Origin: Areca catechu
Lineage: Eukaryota > Streptophyta > Magnoliopsida > Arecales > Arecaceae
Assembly: GCA_021397845.1 (NCBI GenBank)
Contig: CM038049.1
Coordinates: 99,850,877 to 99,914,876, forward strand
DNA length: 64,000 bases
Direction of reading: 5' to 3'
Both the position numbers and the translations under genes were made by a program. Shown one piece after another: positions 1 through 10,273 of the stretch. The notes beneath the pieces were generated by a model. That model had not been told where the DNA came from. It saw nothing but the letters and a program-made list of their open reading frames with translations, and did no database searches. Numbering within the stretch: the first letter of the stretch is position 1; every line of letters begins with the position of its first letter.

Positions 1-1027
1 TGGTGACCGGCTCATCCAGATTATAGATCTCCAGTGCGGTGACTTTGAAATGGGTCACATAGTTTTGCAAAAGCTGGTGATCCTGTTTCCTAATGAAGAA
101 GAGGCTATCCGCTTCCTGTGGCACCTTTCGACAGGCATCGAAGTGGGCTACGAACTTCTCCAGCTGCGCGAAGGAGTCAATGCTTTCAGGCTCAAGGCGG
201 GCGAACCAGACCCGAGCCACCTTCAAGAGAGTAGTTGGAAAGGCGATGCATAGGAGGGCGTCGGTCGCCCCTTGGACTCTCATGAGATCCTTGTAGCTCT
301 CGAGGTGGTCCAGGGGTTCGGTGGTCCCATCGAAGGGATCCACCTGTGGCATTCAGAACCAACTCGGAATCAGCTCCTCTTGGATTTCTTGGGAGAAAGG
401 GGGACGGGCATCGTAGCCCGCAGGCTCTTGGTAGGAGCCCTGCAAATTCGCAAACTAGTGGGATAGCTCCGCCAACTTTTGCTCCTGCTCCTCTAGGAAC
501 CATTTGGCCATGCGCTTGATGGCCTCATCGGTGGAGCCCTCCGCTGAGGCCGACGAAGGAGGTGAAGGTGATAGTTGAAGGCGGTTCGCGATGGGGGGCC
601 TTGCCTTTATGGCCTCGATGGTGCTTAATAACAACCTGCTCGAGGGCCGAAGACCCGCTCTCTCGATCGACTGACCCGGTCTACCGTCTCTTCGTCAGGG
701 TCTGGTGGCTTCCCCGGTGATCTATCGTGGCCCACGAGAGCGACGGCCTTTTATGGAAGGACCGCAGGATGTCATGAGGTGATGCAGCTTAGGCTGTAGG
801 AATTCCTGGCTGCTGGTGGGTGGGGCCAGGGATCAGTGTTGATGATGTAGCTGTCGCACCGCTATAGTCAAGAGCTGCATCTGCTGGGTGAGCACCCCTA
901 ATTGGGCATCCACAGAAGGAAGTGGTGGTGGAGCGGGGGGCTCCCCCTCTGAACTGTGCGAGCCCTCGCGGGAGGGGGGATCTCTTGCATGACTAGTGGA
1001 GACCTCCCGTGCTTGTATCATCACCAT
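1..1027 (-). pseudogene. gag: gag of element A (Tat-type capsid), degraded, 3' end outside window
   Basis: Reading leftward from an ATG at 1027, the first 64 codons are proline-rich and end in a glutamine/leucine-rich helix. Several stops follow through about 640-830. The frame then recovers a charged helix and, from 352 to the window edge, a stretch matching the retrotransposon Gag capsid domain (MPQVDPFDGTTEPLDHLESY, later a FARLEPESIDSF-type motif). The same segment occurs in elements B and D, which supports the assignment. Gag forms the particle that packages the RNA. A stop immediately before the methionine at 352 and the earlier stops show the copy is dead. The nucleocapsid and pol lie beyond the left edge. 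Confidence 0.8.
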
Positions 1028-1081
1028 ACTTCAAGCGGAGTCACACAAAAAGGAAAGAAAGGGGGGTAAAACTGTGTCTAG

Positions 1082-1099
1082 CCCCTTCCTGGCATGCCA
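1082..1099 (-). other. Primer-binding site of element A
   Basis: The minus strand reads TGGCATGCCAGGAAGGGG three bases after the inferred LTR end. The same spacing and a near-identical site (TGGCGTGCCAGGAAGGGG and TGGCGCGCCAGGTAGGGG) occur in elements B and D. It should pair with the 3' end of a tRNA to prime minus-strand DNA synthesis. I did not identify the tRNA. Confidence 0.6.
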
Positions 1100-1102
1100 A
1101 TC

Positions 1103-1365
1103 TATTACCACCTACACCATCGTGGCCTGTAGCTGGAGCTGACCTCAGATGTCAACCTCGTCGTGCAGGAGCTTGCACGCACGCCCGGACCTACAAAATA
1201 GAGGAGACCCAAGCTAGGGATCCCGGTGGGGCCACTCCGACAATCAAGTCAGTGACGATCTAGGAGAACAGATCCTCCCCTGTAGGCCCCTTGCTCGGAC
1301 TCCACACTCAGAGGAGGAGGTTTAGTCTAAAATAGAGGGAATGGAGCTGGGGTAAGAGCAGCTGA
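1103..1365 (-). repeat. LTR of element A, inner part (continues at 4263)
   Basis: This is the LTR segment adjoining the primer-binding site, cut at 1365 by insertion of element H. It resumes at 4263 beyond the second GCTGA copy. The terminal bases appear mutated: the plus strand starts TATTACC, where TGTT would be expected. Confidence 0.55.
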
Positions 1366-2140
1366 TGATGGGGGCATTGACCTGCATGAATCCCAGAGCA
1401 ACATGGATCCCGAAGCAGCATGAATCACGATGTAGTATGAATTTTGATGCAAATAAATTTAGATGTGAAGATCATTTCATCCTCCACATAAGAAAGTCCC
1501 CACATGAATTTCAAGTGGCGCCCAACACATGATGATACATGAATGCCCACATAAATGCCAAGTGGCGTCCATGCATGCAGATTTTCAGATTTGGATACTT
1601 GGCAATCACAAGGAGACACTTGGCACCCATGCATTTTGCCACCCCTTTTCATGAAACCTGAAATTCAAATTTGTAGCTAAATTCCCCCTCTTTCCATGTA
1701 AAATTTAAATTTTAAATGGGGCTTAGAAGGCTATAAATAGGCCTCTAACCTCTTTATAAAGGAGGCTATTGATGAATGAAAGTTTTTTTAGAGAATAGTG
1801 ACTCTTCTTTTGCTCTGTGAGGAGAGGGTGTGAGGCACAACCCCAGGACATAATGTGGGGTCACGTCTAGTTATCCCCTTCCATGATTCCATCTTCCTTA
1901 CCACCCTCATCTCCTTTGAGATTCATCCTAACGGCTCCATTAGTGAGGTGGGTGAGATGCCCTAGAGGTGAGAGATCTCTCCATGAGTATGAGTCCCAAA
2001 GTCCATTAGAGTCCAAATTTCTACCTTCCATCTTCATTGTTCCTTCACCACCTTCTACAAAAAAAAAGTATATAGTAGTACCCTAATCTCGGTGACTTCT
2101 CAGCTCGCCGACGATCCTACCCCGATCCCGTGCCCCATCA
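1366..2140 (+). repeat. 5' LTR of element H (775 bp)
   Basis: Starts TGATGGGGGC and ends GCCCCATCA, and is clearly similar along its length to 3418-4257. It is 65 bp shorter than the 3' LTR because it has one fewer 47-bp unit and one fewer 18-bp unit of two short tandem repeats. Confidence 0.9.
1732..1739 (+). promoter_or_regulatory. Probable TATA box in 5' LTR of H
   Basis: TATAAATA lies in the LTR at 1732-1739, about 400 bp before the LTR end. It is conserved in the 3' LTR at 3848-3855. Position and sequence fit a plant RNA polymerase II core promoter driving the element. Confidence 0.6.
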
Positions 2141-2144
2141 ATTT

Positions 2145-2156
2145 TGGTATCAGAGC
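2145..2156 (+). other. Primer-binding site of element H (initiator tRNA-Met)
   Basis: TGGTATCAGAGC begins four bases after the LTR end. This is the standard plant retrotransposon site complementary to the 3' end of initiator tRNA-Met. Confidence 0.9.
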
Positions 2157-2322
2157 CTAGAGATTTAGGGTATCCAATATTCCTTTTTGTCCCATCTTAT
2201 TCCGCTTATTCGCACTATTCCCATTATATTCATGCTTATCCCTGACTTATCGCTGACTTATCCCTATCATCTTCTTCCACCATTCTGCCCAGATCCAAGC
2301 CCCATTTCCTCCATTCCCAGCA

Positions 2323-3045
2323 ATGATCACCACCGACGCCACCGACAATAACCGAAGGGCCCTTACCGTCGCCTTCGCCTCGTCCGGTGGCACTATCGCC
2401 GCCCCTACCCCGCAGCCACTCCCTCCCGGCCAGAAGACCCCATGCTCCATTCCCCATTTGAACGAAAAACCACTCTGCCCAAGGTCTATGTTCCCCATCC
2501 TCCTCTCCACCCCTGCTGGCAAATCGATGACCGACAACCGTCGAAAGGGAGGTTGCGCCACCGGGCATCCGGCTCCTTTGAGATCCGCACGACGCCCGTC
2601 TCCACAATGCCAACCAAACGGCTCAACCGCCCCTGTGCACAAGTCTTCGCCGAGACTGCCCGTGCCCCACCGGATCTCTTCCCTATTTCCTGTCGGCCAC
2701 TCATCGCCCCGGCATCCGTCAAATCACATCCATCATTGCCAGAACCAACCAAGATCAACCGCATCCTCCGCTCCCTCCACGACACCGATCGGTCTAGCCT
2801 CCGCCCATCTCCTCGGCTCAAGACCATGCCGGCATCCCTGCCCTACTGCTGAAGCGACGGACGCTAGCCAGATCTCCCTATGCGACAAATCCATGCGATC
2901 GCCGGCCACCAGTGAAACCCGTCCGAGCCCAATGCAACCCATCAGAATCGCTTGCTCCTCTCACCGTCGCCACCATTCATCAAAGCAGCACCGCGCTGCC
3001 ATTACCCCGGGTCGTCGTCCTCATTGCCAGCCCCATCACCAATGA
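2323..3045 (+). CDS. 240-codon open frame inside element H, no recognised domain
   Basis: An ATG-initiated frame of 240 codons, rich in proline, serine, histidine and arginine, with no zinc knuckle, protease or other retroelement motif. The surrounding DNA (about 2240-3130) is much more GC-rich than the LTRs. That fits a captured host segment, such as a gene's 5' exon, but I recognise no gene. Long frames also occur on the opposite strand (2236-2613 and 2247-2642), as expected for GC-rich DNA with few stops, so coding status is doubtful. Alternatives are a fast-evolving gag-like product or no protein at all. Confidence 0.25.
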   Translation: MITTDATDNNRRALTVAFASSGGTIAAPTPQPLPPGQKTPCSIPHLNEKPLCPRSMFPILLSTPAGKSMTDNRRKGGCATGHPAPLRSARRPSPQCQPNGSTAPVHKSSPRLPVPHRISSLFPVGHSSPRHPSNHIHHCQNQPRSTASSAPSTTPIGLASAHLLGSRPCRHPCPTAEATDASQISLCDKSMRSPATSETRPSPMQPIRIACSSHRRHHSSKQHRAAITPGRRPHCQPHHQ

Positions 3046-3154
3046 CCCCACCGAAGTTCCAGGGCCAAAGCTTTCACTTGTTCGTCAAAGCAGGAAGGCT
3101 CCTTTACACGGTCGGAGAAGCAAAGTCGGCCTCCTCTACCGACTTTAGAGCAAA

Positions 3155-3315
3155 CCTGAGGAAAAAAAAAATCGTGAGAGAAAAAAAAACTGTAAGAAAA
3201 AAAAAGGAAAAAAAAAGAAGTAAAAAAAAATAGAAAAAAATTTAAAAAAGGAGAAAAAAATATGAAAAAAAATGTTTATTTGAATAAAAAGTTTTTAGAA
3301 AAAAAAAAATTCATG
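3155..3315 (+). repeat. A-rich tract near the 3' end of H internal region
   Basis: Runs of 5-9 adenines separated by G, T or C extend for about 150 bp, ending about 100 bp before the 3' LTR. This could be an expanded purine tract or a relic of an A-rich tail. It is not a simple perfect microsatellite. Confidence 0.7.
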
Positions 3316-3417
3316 GTTATCTCAAGCTAGAGTTTGGAGTCCCAGAAGCCTGAAGTCAATTGAAGTTGGAGTCTGACCATGACTTGACGGAGTCAAGTTC
3401 TTCCCACCTCAAGAGAA

Positions 3418-4257
3418 TGATAGGGACATCAACCTGCATGAATCCCAGAGCAGCATGGATCTCGGAGCAGCATGGATCCCGAAGTAGAATGAATCATGAT
3501 GCAGTATGAATTTCGATGCAAATAAATTTAGATTTGAAGATCATTTCATCCTCCACATAAGAAGGTCCCCACATGAAAGCTAAATGGCGCCCAACACATG
3601 ATGACACATGAATGCCCACATGAATGCCAAGTGGTGCCCAACACATGGTGACACAAGAATGCCCACATGAATGCCAAGTGGCGCCCATGCATGCAGATTT
3701 TCAGATTTGGATACTTGGCAACCACAAGGAGACATTTGGCACCCATGCATTTTTCCACCCCTTTTCATGAAACTTGAAATTCAAATTTGTAGCTACATTC
3801 TCCCTCTTTCCATGTAAAATTTGAATTTCAAATGGGGCTTAGAAGGCTATAAATAGGCCCCTAATCTCTTTGTAAAAGGAGGCTATTAATGAATGAAAGT
3901 TTTTTTAGAGAAGAGTGACTCTTCTTTTGCTCCGTGAGGAGAGGGTGTGGGGCCCAACCGTAGAACATGATATAAGATCATGTCTAGTTATCCCCTTCCT
4001 TAGTCCCATCTTCCTTACCACCCTCATGTCCTTTGAGATTCATCCTAATGGCTCCATTATTGAGGTGGGTGAGATGCCCTAGAGGTGAGAGATCTCTTCA
4101 TGAGTATGAGTCCCAAAGTCCATAAGAGTCCAAATTTCTACCTTCCATCTCCATTGTTCCTTCACCACCTTCTACAAAAAAAAAAAATATAGTAGTACCC
4201 TAACCTTGGTGACTTCTCAGCTCATCGACGATCCTACCTCGATCTCGTGCTCCATCA
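3418..4257 (+). repeat. 3' LTR of element H (840 bp)
   Basis: Starts TGATAGGGAC, ends GCTCCATCA, and is followed by the target duplication GCTGA. It contains an extra 47-bp unit (CCACATGAATGCCAAGTGG..., about 3617-3663) and an extra 18-bp unit near 3450 compared with the 5' LTR. A TATAAATA lies at 3848-3855. The upstream purine tract (3404-3417) is weak. Confidence 0.9.
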
Positions 4258-4262
4258 GCTGA

Positions 4263-5387
4263 GGAGAACTCAGGCCTTGTGGCTGTGTCCATTAAGACCC
4301 TTCTGATGAGTCTCCGGTAGCCCAAAGTGCTCAGTCTCACCGTTGCTCCCCTGTGTGCTGCCCTCTCTCCCATCTGCTCGAGTTAGACTTGCTTACCTTT
4401 TCTTGGGAACCATTGGAGCATCCTTTTTGCCCTGATCCCTCCCAACGGCTTACCTTGGGATCTTCCCCCTCTGCCGACACCAGAGGGTCAATGTTTGGCA
4501 GTGATTCATGCCATGCACACAGGTGCCTTTCCTCATTCATGATAAGGGGTTGTGTCGTGTGCTCTGACTCTCTATCTGGTCACTCTTCTTTGAGAAACCT
4601 GGCAGTGTCTCAATCGACGGGCAGCCACCCCTTGGATTTGAATCTTCTGGGATAGTTTTCTCTTCCGGGTGGTGTAGATGATCGGTCTAGAGTACGGTGC
4701 TTTAGGAAGGGTAACTTTTCCTACCTGGTGTAAACAGCAGCAGGGATGATCATGGCATCCTAGGAGGTGCTCCTACGTGGTCCTTGGGGGTGGCCCGCTA
4801 CCCGAGGGAAGTGGTGCCATGGGATTTGAACGAGAGCTCAACTTCGGTCGAGGTGGGCTCGACCTTGAGGGAGCCACCCGGCGAAGGAGCTCGACTTCGA
4901 TCGAGGTGGGCTCGACCTCGAGGGAGCCACCCTGTGAAGGGTTCGAAGAGAATGGGAGCTCAACTTCGATCGAGGTGGGCTCGACCCCAAGGGAGCCGCC
5001 CGGCGAAGGAGATCGAAGAAAGCGGGAACTCGACTTTGATTGGCCAAGATGGGCTCAACCTCAAGGGAGCCACTTGGTGAAGGAGCTCGAGGAGAGTAGG
5101 AGCTCGACTTCGATCGACTGAGGTGGGCCCGACCTCGAGGGAGCCACTCGGCGAAGGAGCTCAAAGAGAGCGGGAACTCGAAGAGAGCGGGAGCTCAACT
5201 TCGACCGAGGTGGGCTCGACCTTAAGGAAGTCACCGAGCGAAGGAGCTCAACTTCAGCTAAGGCGCCTTGACCTCCAGGGAGTCGCCTGGCAAAGGGTTT
5301 GACGTGACAGCATACGGCATCAGGCTGGATCTGACAGGGACTCCATGTCAGCGATCTTGCCACATCAAGGACAAATCTCCTTTAGAT
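4263..5387 (-). repeat. LTR of element A, outer part
   Basis: Continuation of the LTR broken at 1365. It begins right after the second GCTGA of element H. Most of 4825-5260 is a degenerate minisatellite. The end near 5387 is set by the change to AT-rich sequence and is not proven. Confidence 0.5.
4830..5260. repeat. Minisatellite in LTR of element A (units about 53-87 bp)
   Basis: The phrase GACCTCGAGGGAGCCACC and its variants recur at about 4861, 4914, 4983, 5057, 5131 and 5218. Each is preceded by a GAGCTCGACTTCGATCGAGG-like phrase. Six or so copies vary between 53 and 87 bp. The frames seen across it on both strands are by-products of the repeat. Confidence 0.85.
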
Positions 5388-6053
5388 TGTTGATATTTGA
5401 TATAGAAAAATATATGCCTAGATATATATTTATATAATTTTAAAAATATTTGGAAATTATTTTGTTTTGTATATGGAAAAACAAGGTTTGTGCAACAAAT
5501 TAATTATAAGTACAAAGAAATAAGATAGAAAGTCTGGCCTGTGAGGTGGATAGATCCGCTGTCCTAAAAAAAATTTAGCCCCTTCTTATGCAAAGACTGA
5601 TAGACCACACACACTCCTCTAAGGTACAATCCGGAAGTTTAAACTTCAATGCCCATCAGTGGCACGATCTCGAACGGACGCCGATTAGCTCATCTTCAGT
5701 CCAAAAAATTTTAAAATGAAAAAACTAGAAAGAGAAAGACTTTAAAAATAATATTGGAATAGAGAAATATTAGAGAGAGATATTTTTTTTTGGTACCTTA
5801 AAAGGCTAGGGTAGAGGCATATTTATAGCCTCACAATCGTAGAGAAAATTTCCAAAATATCCTCAAACTAGCCGTTATAGCAGTTATAAGTTTTAATTCA
5901 AAATTAATTAAAAATTAGTCGTTATCTTATTAAATAAGAAATGAATAAAATGACCATTATGACCGTTACCAAATTAATAAAATAATTAAAATAAAGATAG
6001 AAAAGCTTTTGGGGTTTATTTTATTTTGTTTTTAATGTACTGTGATGTCAACA
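5388..6053 (-). repeat. AT-rich LTR-like block, possible solo LTR
   Basis: The block starts TGTTGA and ends TCAACA, an inverted terminal pair typical of LTRs. On the minus strand it contains GGCTATAAATATGCC at about 5815-5830, resembling an LTR TATA box. The flanking pentamers (TAGAT on the left, TTTTT on the right) do not match, so I have no target duplication. The boundaries and the solo-LTR reading are tentative. Confidence 0.35.
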
Positions 6054-6415
6054 TTTTTTGTTTTGGGTTTGCATTGGTCATTGGTCATGTAGGTTTCTTC
6101 TTAAATAATTCAGTGTAGTTTTCCTGTCAACCCAAAATATTTGTAATTCAGAAAATCGTAGCATGGAAAAGCATTTTGTCGCATGATGACACTTCAACAC
6201 TCTTGTTGATCTCTGGCTGGTTTTCTGAGAAGGTTTGGTAATCAGGTAAAATAATGAGAATAGTTCTAGTTTGTCTATGCCCTGTGACACAATGAGCATT
6301 CCATATTTAACACACAATTGATGTGTCAATGATTCTTTTTCTTTTCATATAATTGTTTTTGAGAGAAAGAGTGGACTAAATCCAGTCAAATTCATAAGAT
6401 CATGAATTATGAAAT
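6054..6415. other. Unassigned DNA, probably pre-insertion host sequence
   Basis: Moderately AT-rich DNA with no recognised repeat or domain. An 83-codon frame on the minus strand (6078-6329) has no known features and is probably chance. Confidence 0.4.
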
Positions 6416-7282
6416 TGTTGGCGTAGAATTTCTTTTCCAACTGGGTGGAGCTACTGGATCGTAGGCCCGCTCCTTGGTTCACCTGCAAAATAAATCCCTG
6501 GCCGGAATTGCTCTGGCGGGGGACACTCCGATGCCTAAGTCAGAGGCGAGCTCCAGCCATAGAATGGGAAATATTCTGAGGAGGATGAAAAAGGGAAGGA
6601 TTCCAAGATTTTCAGAGATATCTGGTGCATTACCTCGAGCATTCCCTCTTACCATTATTTATAAGAGTTATCCAGCCTGCGATTTTGATCCTCCTCTAGC
6701 AGTTACGATGGGAGAATTAATTTTCTTCCCATAATTTGGAATTATGTGTAGTTATCAGATGGTTTCGGTGGCCAGATCAGAGGCGTTGCCGCTAGAGTTA
6801 CGTGCCATGATTATGTTCTAGAAATAGTTGATGATAACCATTGCTTGTCATGTTTGTAGAGACTCGAGACAAGTCAAAGCCCATCCTCAAACTTTTCTTT
6901 TAGGAAGATTTCTGTAATTGAATCAGGGAATGTCTTCGTCCTTAGATCCTCTTGAGATAGATCGAAAATCATGTCTTCGACATAAATTGAGGACTTAATC
7001 TTTGTCACAGGTCGAAGACTAGGTCTTTGACATAAACCAGAGACCGTGTCTTTGGGAGTCAGTGAAGGTTACTCCTTGGTTTAGGCCGAGGACCTTGTCT
7101 TCAGGGGCCGTAGAACTTGATCTTCGACATAACCCGAACACCGTGTCTTCAGGAGACGTAGACCCATTAAGAATCTTGACTCGCCCACAAGTTGCCTGGT
7201 CCGAAGTTTACGGTTTGGAAGAAATGTTTTTCGTCGGTTGAACTGGTTGGCTAGCTTGTACTTGGACCGAGATATCCCAACA
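6416..7282 (-). repeat. Solo LTR of the B/D family, diverged
   Basis: The segment starts TGTTGGCGT and ends GATATCCCAACA, like the D LTR in the same orientation. At 6455-6565 it shares the conserved block GTTCACCTGCAAAATA followed by CCTAAGTCAG with the LTRs of B and D. The flanking pentamers GAAAT (6411-6415) and GTAAT (7283-7287) differ at one base. No internal sequence or second LTR adjoins it, so it probably formed by LTR-LTR recombination. The part at about 6930-7160 contains degenerate copies of a GTCTTCGACATAA-type unit. Confidence 0.7.
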
Positions 7283-7654
7283 GTAATAAAATTACAGATG
7301 TCAAAGGTAGAGGCATCCACATGCACCAAGAAAACAACTAAATTAAACCCTCTTAGAAGAAACAATTAGTACAGGTATGGTTCCCCCTCTCTTCTTTCTT
7401 GCACACAATCAGTCCAACATTTTATAGTCCAACATTTTAGCAATGAAACAATCCGGTCCCTAGTCTGATTTGGACCTTTTAACTGGTCCTTGAAAGTCCA
7501 GTATTGGGCTCCCAACAAATGGCTCAAAAAACCACAGCTACAAGGACATCCCAACTTCTTTTGACTTGTTTATTCACATAGTTAGTTGTATGACTTAGAA
7601 ATAGGGGAGTGACTCCAAATCTACATTGTCCTAAGACCAAGCATTAATTAATGG
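7283..7654. other. Unassigned DNA between solo LTR and element G
   Basis: About 370 bp without a recognised repeat or gene. Short frames on the minus strand show no domain. It ends with AATGG, the target duplication of element G. Confidence 0.4.
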
Positions 7655-8527
7655 TGTTGCTGCAGAATCACCGGGGTCGGACCTCTTTCTTGTTCTTCCT
7701 CTTCGAGATCCTACAAAACAAAGAATGCCTTGTGCCGGGGATTCCGGCGAAGTCACTCTGATGATCAAGTCAGTAGAACGATCATGGAGAATGAAAGACC
7801 TTTGAGATAGAGAGCTTGCGGGACTCTCCATCTGCCAGAGGGTGGGGAGATGAGAAGAGAAGACCCATAATTAAAGGTGATGGGTTCCGAGAGTTACCTG
7901 GGGTCTGCCTCGCTTTACCTTATATAGGCATGGGATAGTGCCAAAATCTATTAGGGAGGAGGTCGGAAAAGATCGATTTGCCCCCAGGAGGATCTGGAGA
8001 GTGGCCACGTAGTGCCCTGACAAGATGGTGTCATGGGAGTAGTGGAGCAGTGATGCTGACGTGACAGGATTCTGTTGTAACAGAAGGGGTTTCTGAAATT
8101 TTCTGGGCTGTGAAGTAAGTTGGTCGGGTGCCGACTGGGAGGGCCAGTCGGTTGTCCGAAGAGGAGTGTCCGTCGAGATATCCTTGAAGTGGGTCAGTCG
8201 TACCTCAGTAGAAGTGGGCTAGTTGGTCGTCCGAAGAGGAGTGTCTGTCGAGATATCCTTGAAGTGGGTCAGCCATACCTCAGCAGAAGTGGGTCAGTCA
8301 TACCTCAGCAAAAGTGGATCAGTCGTACCTCAGTAGAAGTGGGTCGTTCAGACCTCTTCTTAGTGGGTCGTTCGGACCTCTCCTTCAGTGGGTCGGTTCG
8401 GACCTCAGCTTCAGTGGGTTGATTCGGACCTCAACTTCAGGTTGGTCGGCCTTCTGGTTGGTTGGACTTCAGGGGGTCGGCCTTTTGGGTGGTCGGCCTT
8501 CTTGGTGGTCGGCCATTTGGGGTAACA
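7655..8527 (-). repeat. 3' LTR of element G (873 bp)
   Basis: Matches 21323-22049 from TGTTGCTGCAGAATCACC to GGTAACA. It is 146 bp longer than its partner because of extra minisatellite copies between about 8150 and 8450. Confidence 0.85.
8120..8450. repeat. Minisatellite in the G LTR (25-bp and about 75-bp units)
   Basis: A 25-bp unit of the form GTGGGTCAGTCGTACCTCAG plus five bases recurs several times. A larger segment beginning GTCCGAAGAGGAGTGTC is present twice (about 8155 and 8229). The 5' LTR (about 21800-22010) holds fewer copies, so copy number changed between the two LTRs. In element polarity this is in U3, upstream of the likely promoter. Confidence 0.85.
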
Positions 8528-8541
8528 GTTGCCCCCCTTGC
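8528..8541 (-). other. Polypurine tract of element G
   Basis: The minus strand reads AGCAAGGGGGGCAAC directly before the LTR start TGTTACC. A similar AGTAGGGGGCAAC tract precedes the 3' LTRs of B and D. It would prime plus-strand DNA synthesis. Confidence 0.7.
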
Positions 8542-10273
8542 TCTTGGCCTTTGGAAGGGTTCACACCGTCAAAGGGCGAGAGCAATATTAAATGCGTCCA
8601 TTTTTGAAGGGAGATATAGAGGAAGATAGGGGATCTACATAGTCATATTGTTTGTGACTATTTCCTGATTCGGGATACTGACTGGGGTACTGCTCCTTTA
8701 CAGCACATGGGCTGAGAAGAGCATGCCTGAGATGGGCAGAAGCAAGCCAGGGGCGGAACCTTCTTGGGGCATTGTCGATGCACTACTTTACGCACCGGAT
8801 TGTTATCCAGATCTTCTCTGTACCTTCATTTTGAGAAGCATACCTAGGATGGAACCAAACGGACCGGGGGAGTGCATGGGGGCGCGGAGACAGCCTTGGG
8901 GCCGGACCTAATGCAGAGTAGGCCGCGGGAGCACGCGGGAGTGCAGAGATGGCAGCGGAAGCGCGCAGGTGCGCGAAGACAACCACGGAAGTGCATGGGG
9001 GCGTGGAGACGGTCGAGGTCGTCGGGCTGCCCCCCAGTGTGCGGATGCCAGAGCTGACGCGGGGCAAGCTGATCGTGAGCGTCCGACGGTGGCCGTGGGG
9101 CCAGACATGGAGCGGGGCATGCGGGGCATCACAGAGACGCCGCGGGGAGCGCGCGGGGGCGCGAAGACAGTCGCGGGCCGGACCTGGTGCGGAGCAGGCT
9201 GACTGCGAGGCACGGATACGGCCAGGGAGCGCACAGGGGTGTGGGCCTGGGGCGCAGACTACCGGGGAGCACGCGGGGGCGCGAGCCTGGCACGGAGATG
9301 GCCTGGGTCATCGGGCTGCCCCCAAGCATGCGGACACCGGAGCTGATGTGGGGCAAGCCAACCGCGGGGTGCTGAGATGCCACGGGGAGCACACAAGGGT
9401 GCAAAGACGTCCGATGGTTGCGGGAAGAGCACGGGGCCACGAAGACATTTGACGACCGTGGATAGAGCACGGGGAGCCTGTGGAGATGTCCGATGACCTT
9501 GGGAAGAGTGCGGGGAGTGCATGAAGACGTTCGACGGTCGCGGGAATAGCACAGGGGCGCAGAGACATCCGACGGCCATGGGAAGAGCGCGGGGGTGCGT
9601 GGAGACATCCGACGGCCACGGGAAGACTGCGGGGGAGCGTGAAGATGTCCGACAGCCATGGGAAGAGCGTGGGGGCGCACGGAGATGTTTAACGGCCGCA
9701 GGAAGAGCACAGGGGCACACGGAGAGGTCCGACAGCCGCGGGAAGAGCGCAGGGGAGCGCGCGGAGATGGCCGCGGGCTGAACCTGATACAGAGACACCA
9801 CGGGGAGCACGCTGGGGCGTGGAGACGTCCGATGGCCGCGGGAAGAGAATGGGGGTGCGAAGACGACCACGGGCCGGACTTGGCATGGAGCAGGCCGACC
9901 GCGGGGCACGGAGATGACCGCGGGGACCATTACGGGTCCAGGGCAGGCCATGAGGGCGTGCCAAATCCAGAGTCGGTGCGGAGCAGGCAGACGGGCACGG
10001 AGAGGGCGACTGCCGTGGGAAGATGCCGCGGGGGCGCAGACCTGGCACGGAGCAGGTCAAGGTCGTTAGGCTACCCCCCAGCATGCGGATGCCGGTGCTG
10101 ACGTGCGGCAAGCCGACCGCGGGGCATAGGGCACGCGGGGGTGTGGAGACGGCCACGGGGAGTTGCGCGGGGGCGTCCAGATGCGCGTAGGTGCCCACGG
10201 GGGCATCCAGACTGAGCGGAGGTGATCGCAGGGGTGTTCAGATGCACGGAGGAGACCGCGGGTTGGAGCAGGA
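8542..10273. repeat. GC-rich minisatellite core of element G
   Basis: From about 8720 onward the sequence is very GC- and CpG-rich. Between about 9390 and 9790 it consists of degenerate copies of a roughly 40-bp unit such as AGACATCCGACGGCCATGGG followed by AAGAGCGCGGGGGTGCGTGG. A second phrase, GGGCTGCCCCCAGTGTGCGG plus AGCTGACGCGGGGCAAGC, recurs near 9030, 9320 and 10070. Because 40 is not a multiple of three, the long frames on both strands (up to 230 codons) do not encode a consistent repeat. I treat them as chance results of low stop density. Confidence 0.8.

Larger units (their letters stand above)
1366..4257 (+). mobile_element. Element H: complete non-autonomous LTR retrotransposon (2.9 kb)
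   Basis: Two LTRs (1366-2140 and 3418-4257), each starting TGAT and ending ATCA, flank 1.28 kb of internal DNA. The 5-bp target duplication GCTGA is perfect on both sides (1361-1365 and 4258-4262). A primer site complementary to initiator tRNA-Met follows the 5' LTR. No gag, protease, reverse transcriptase or integrase is present, so it must have moved using proteins from another element. The internal region is unusually GC-rich and holds one long open frame. It sits inside the LTR of element A and is therefore younger than A. Confidence 0.9.
1..5387 (-). mobile_element. Element A: Tat-type Ty3/gypsy retrotransposon, 5' portion only, split by element H
   Basis: A minus-strand LTR retrotransposon runs off the left edge of the window. 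From right to left it shows an LTR (4263 to about 5387, then 1103-1365), a primer-binding site (1082-1099) and a degraded gag (1-1027). The capsid region resembles that of elements B and D, so I place it in the Tat lineage of Ty3/gypsy. Its LTR is unrelated in sequence to the B/D LTR, so it is a different family. Element H inserted into the LTR and duplicated GCTGA. The outer LTR boundary near 5387 is uncertain, because the second LTR lies outside the window. Confidence 0.6.

Noticed and set aside
4777..5363. Overlapping 100-114-codon frames on both strands
   Set aside because: They are by-products of the TCGA-rich minisatellite in the LTR of A, with no conserved frame between units.
5388..6053. 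Confident call of a solo LTR
   Set aside because: Termini and a TATA-like motif fit, but the flanking pentamers do not match and there is no second copy in the window, so it is listed only at low confidence.
9259..9951. 230-codon Pro/Arg/Ser-rich frame on the minus strand
   Set aside because: It crosses a degenerate roughly 40-bp GC-rich repeat. The unit is not a multiple of three, so there is no consistent protein repeat, and frames are open on both strands from lack of AT-rich stops.
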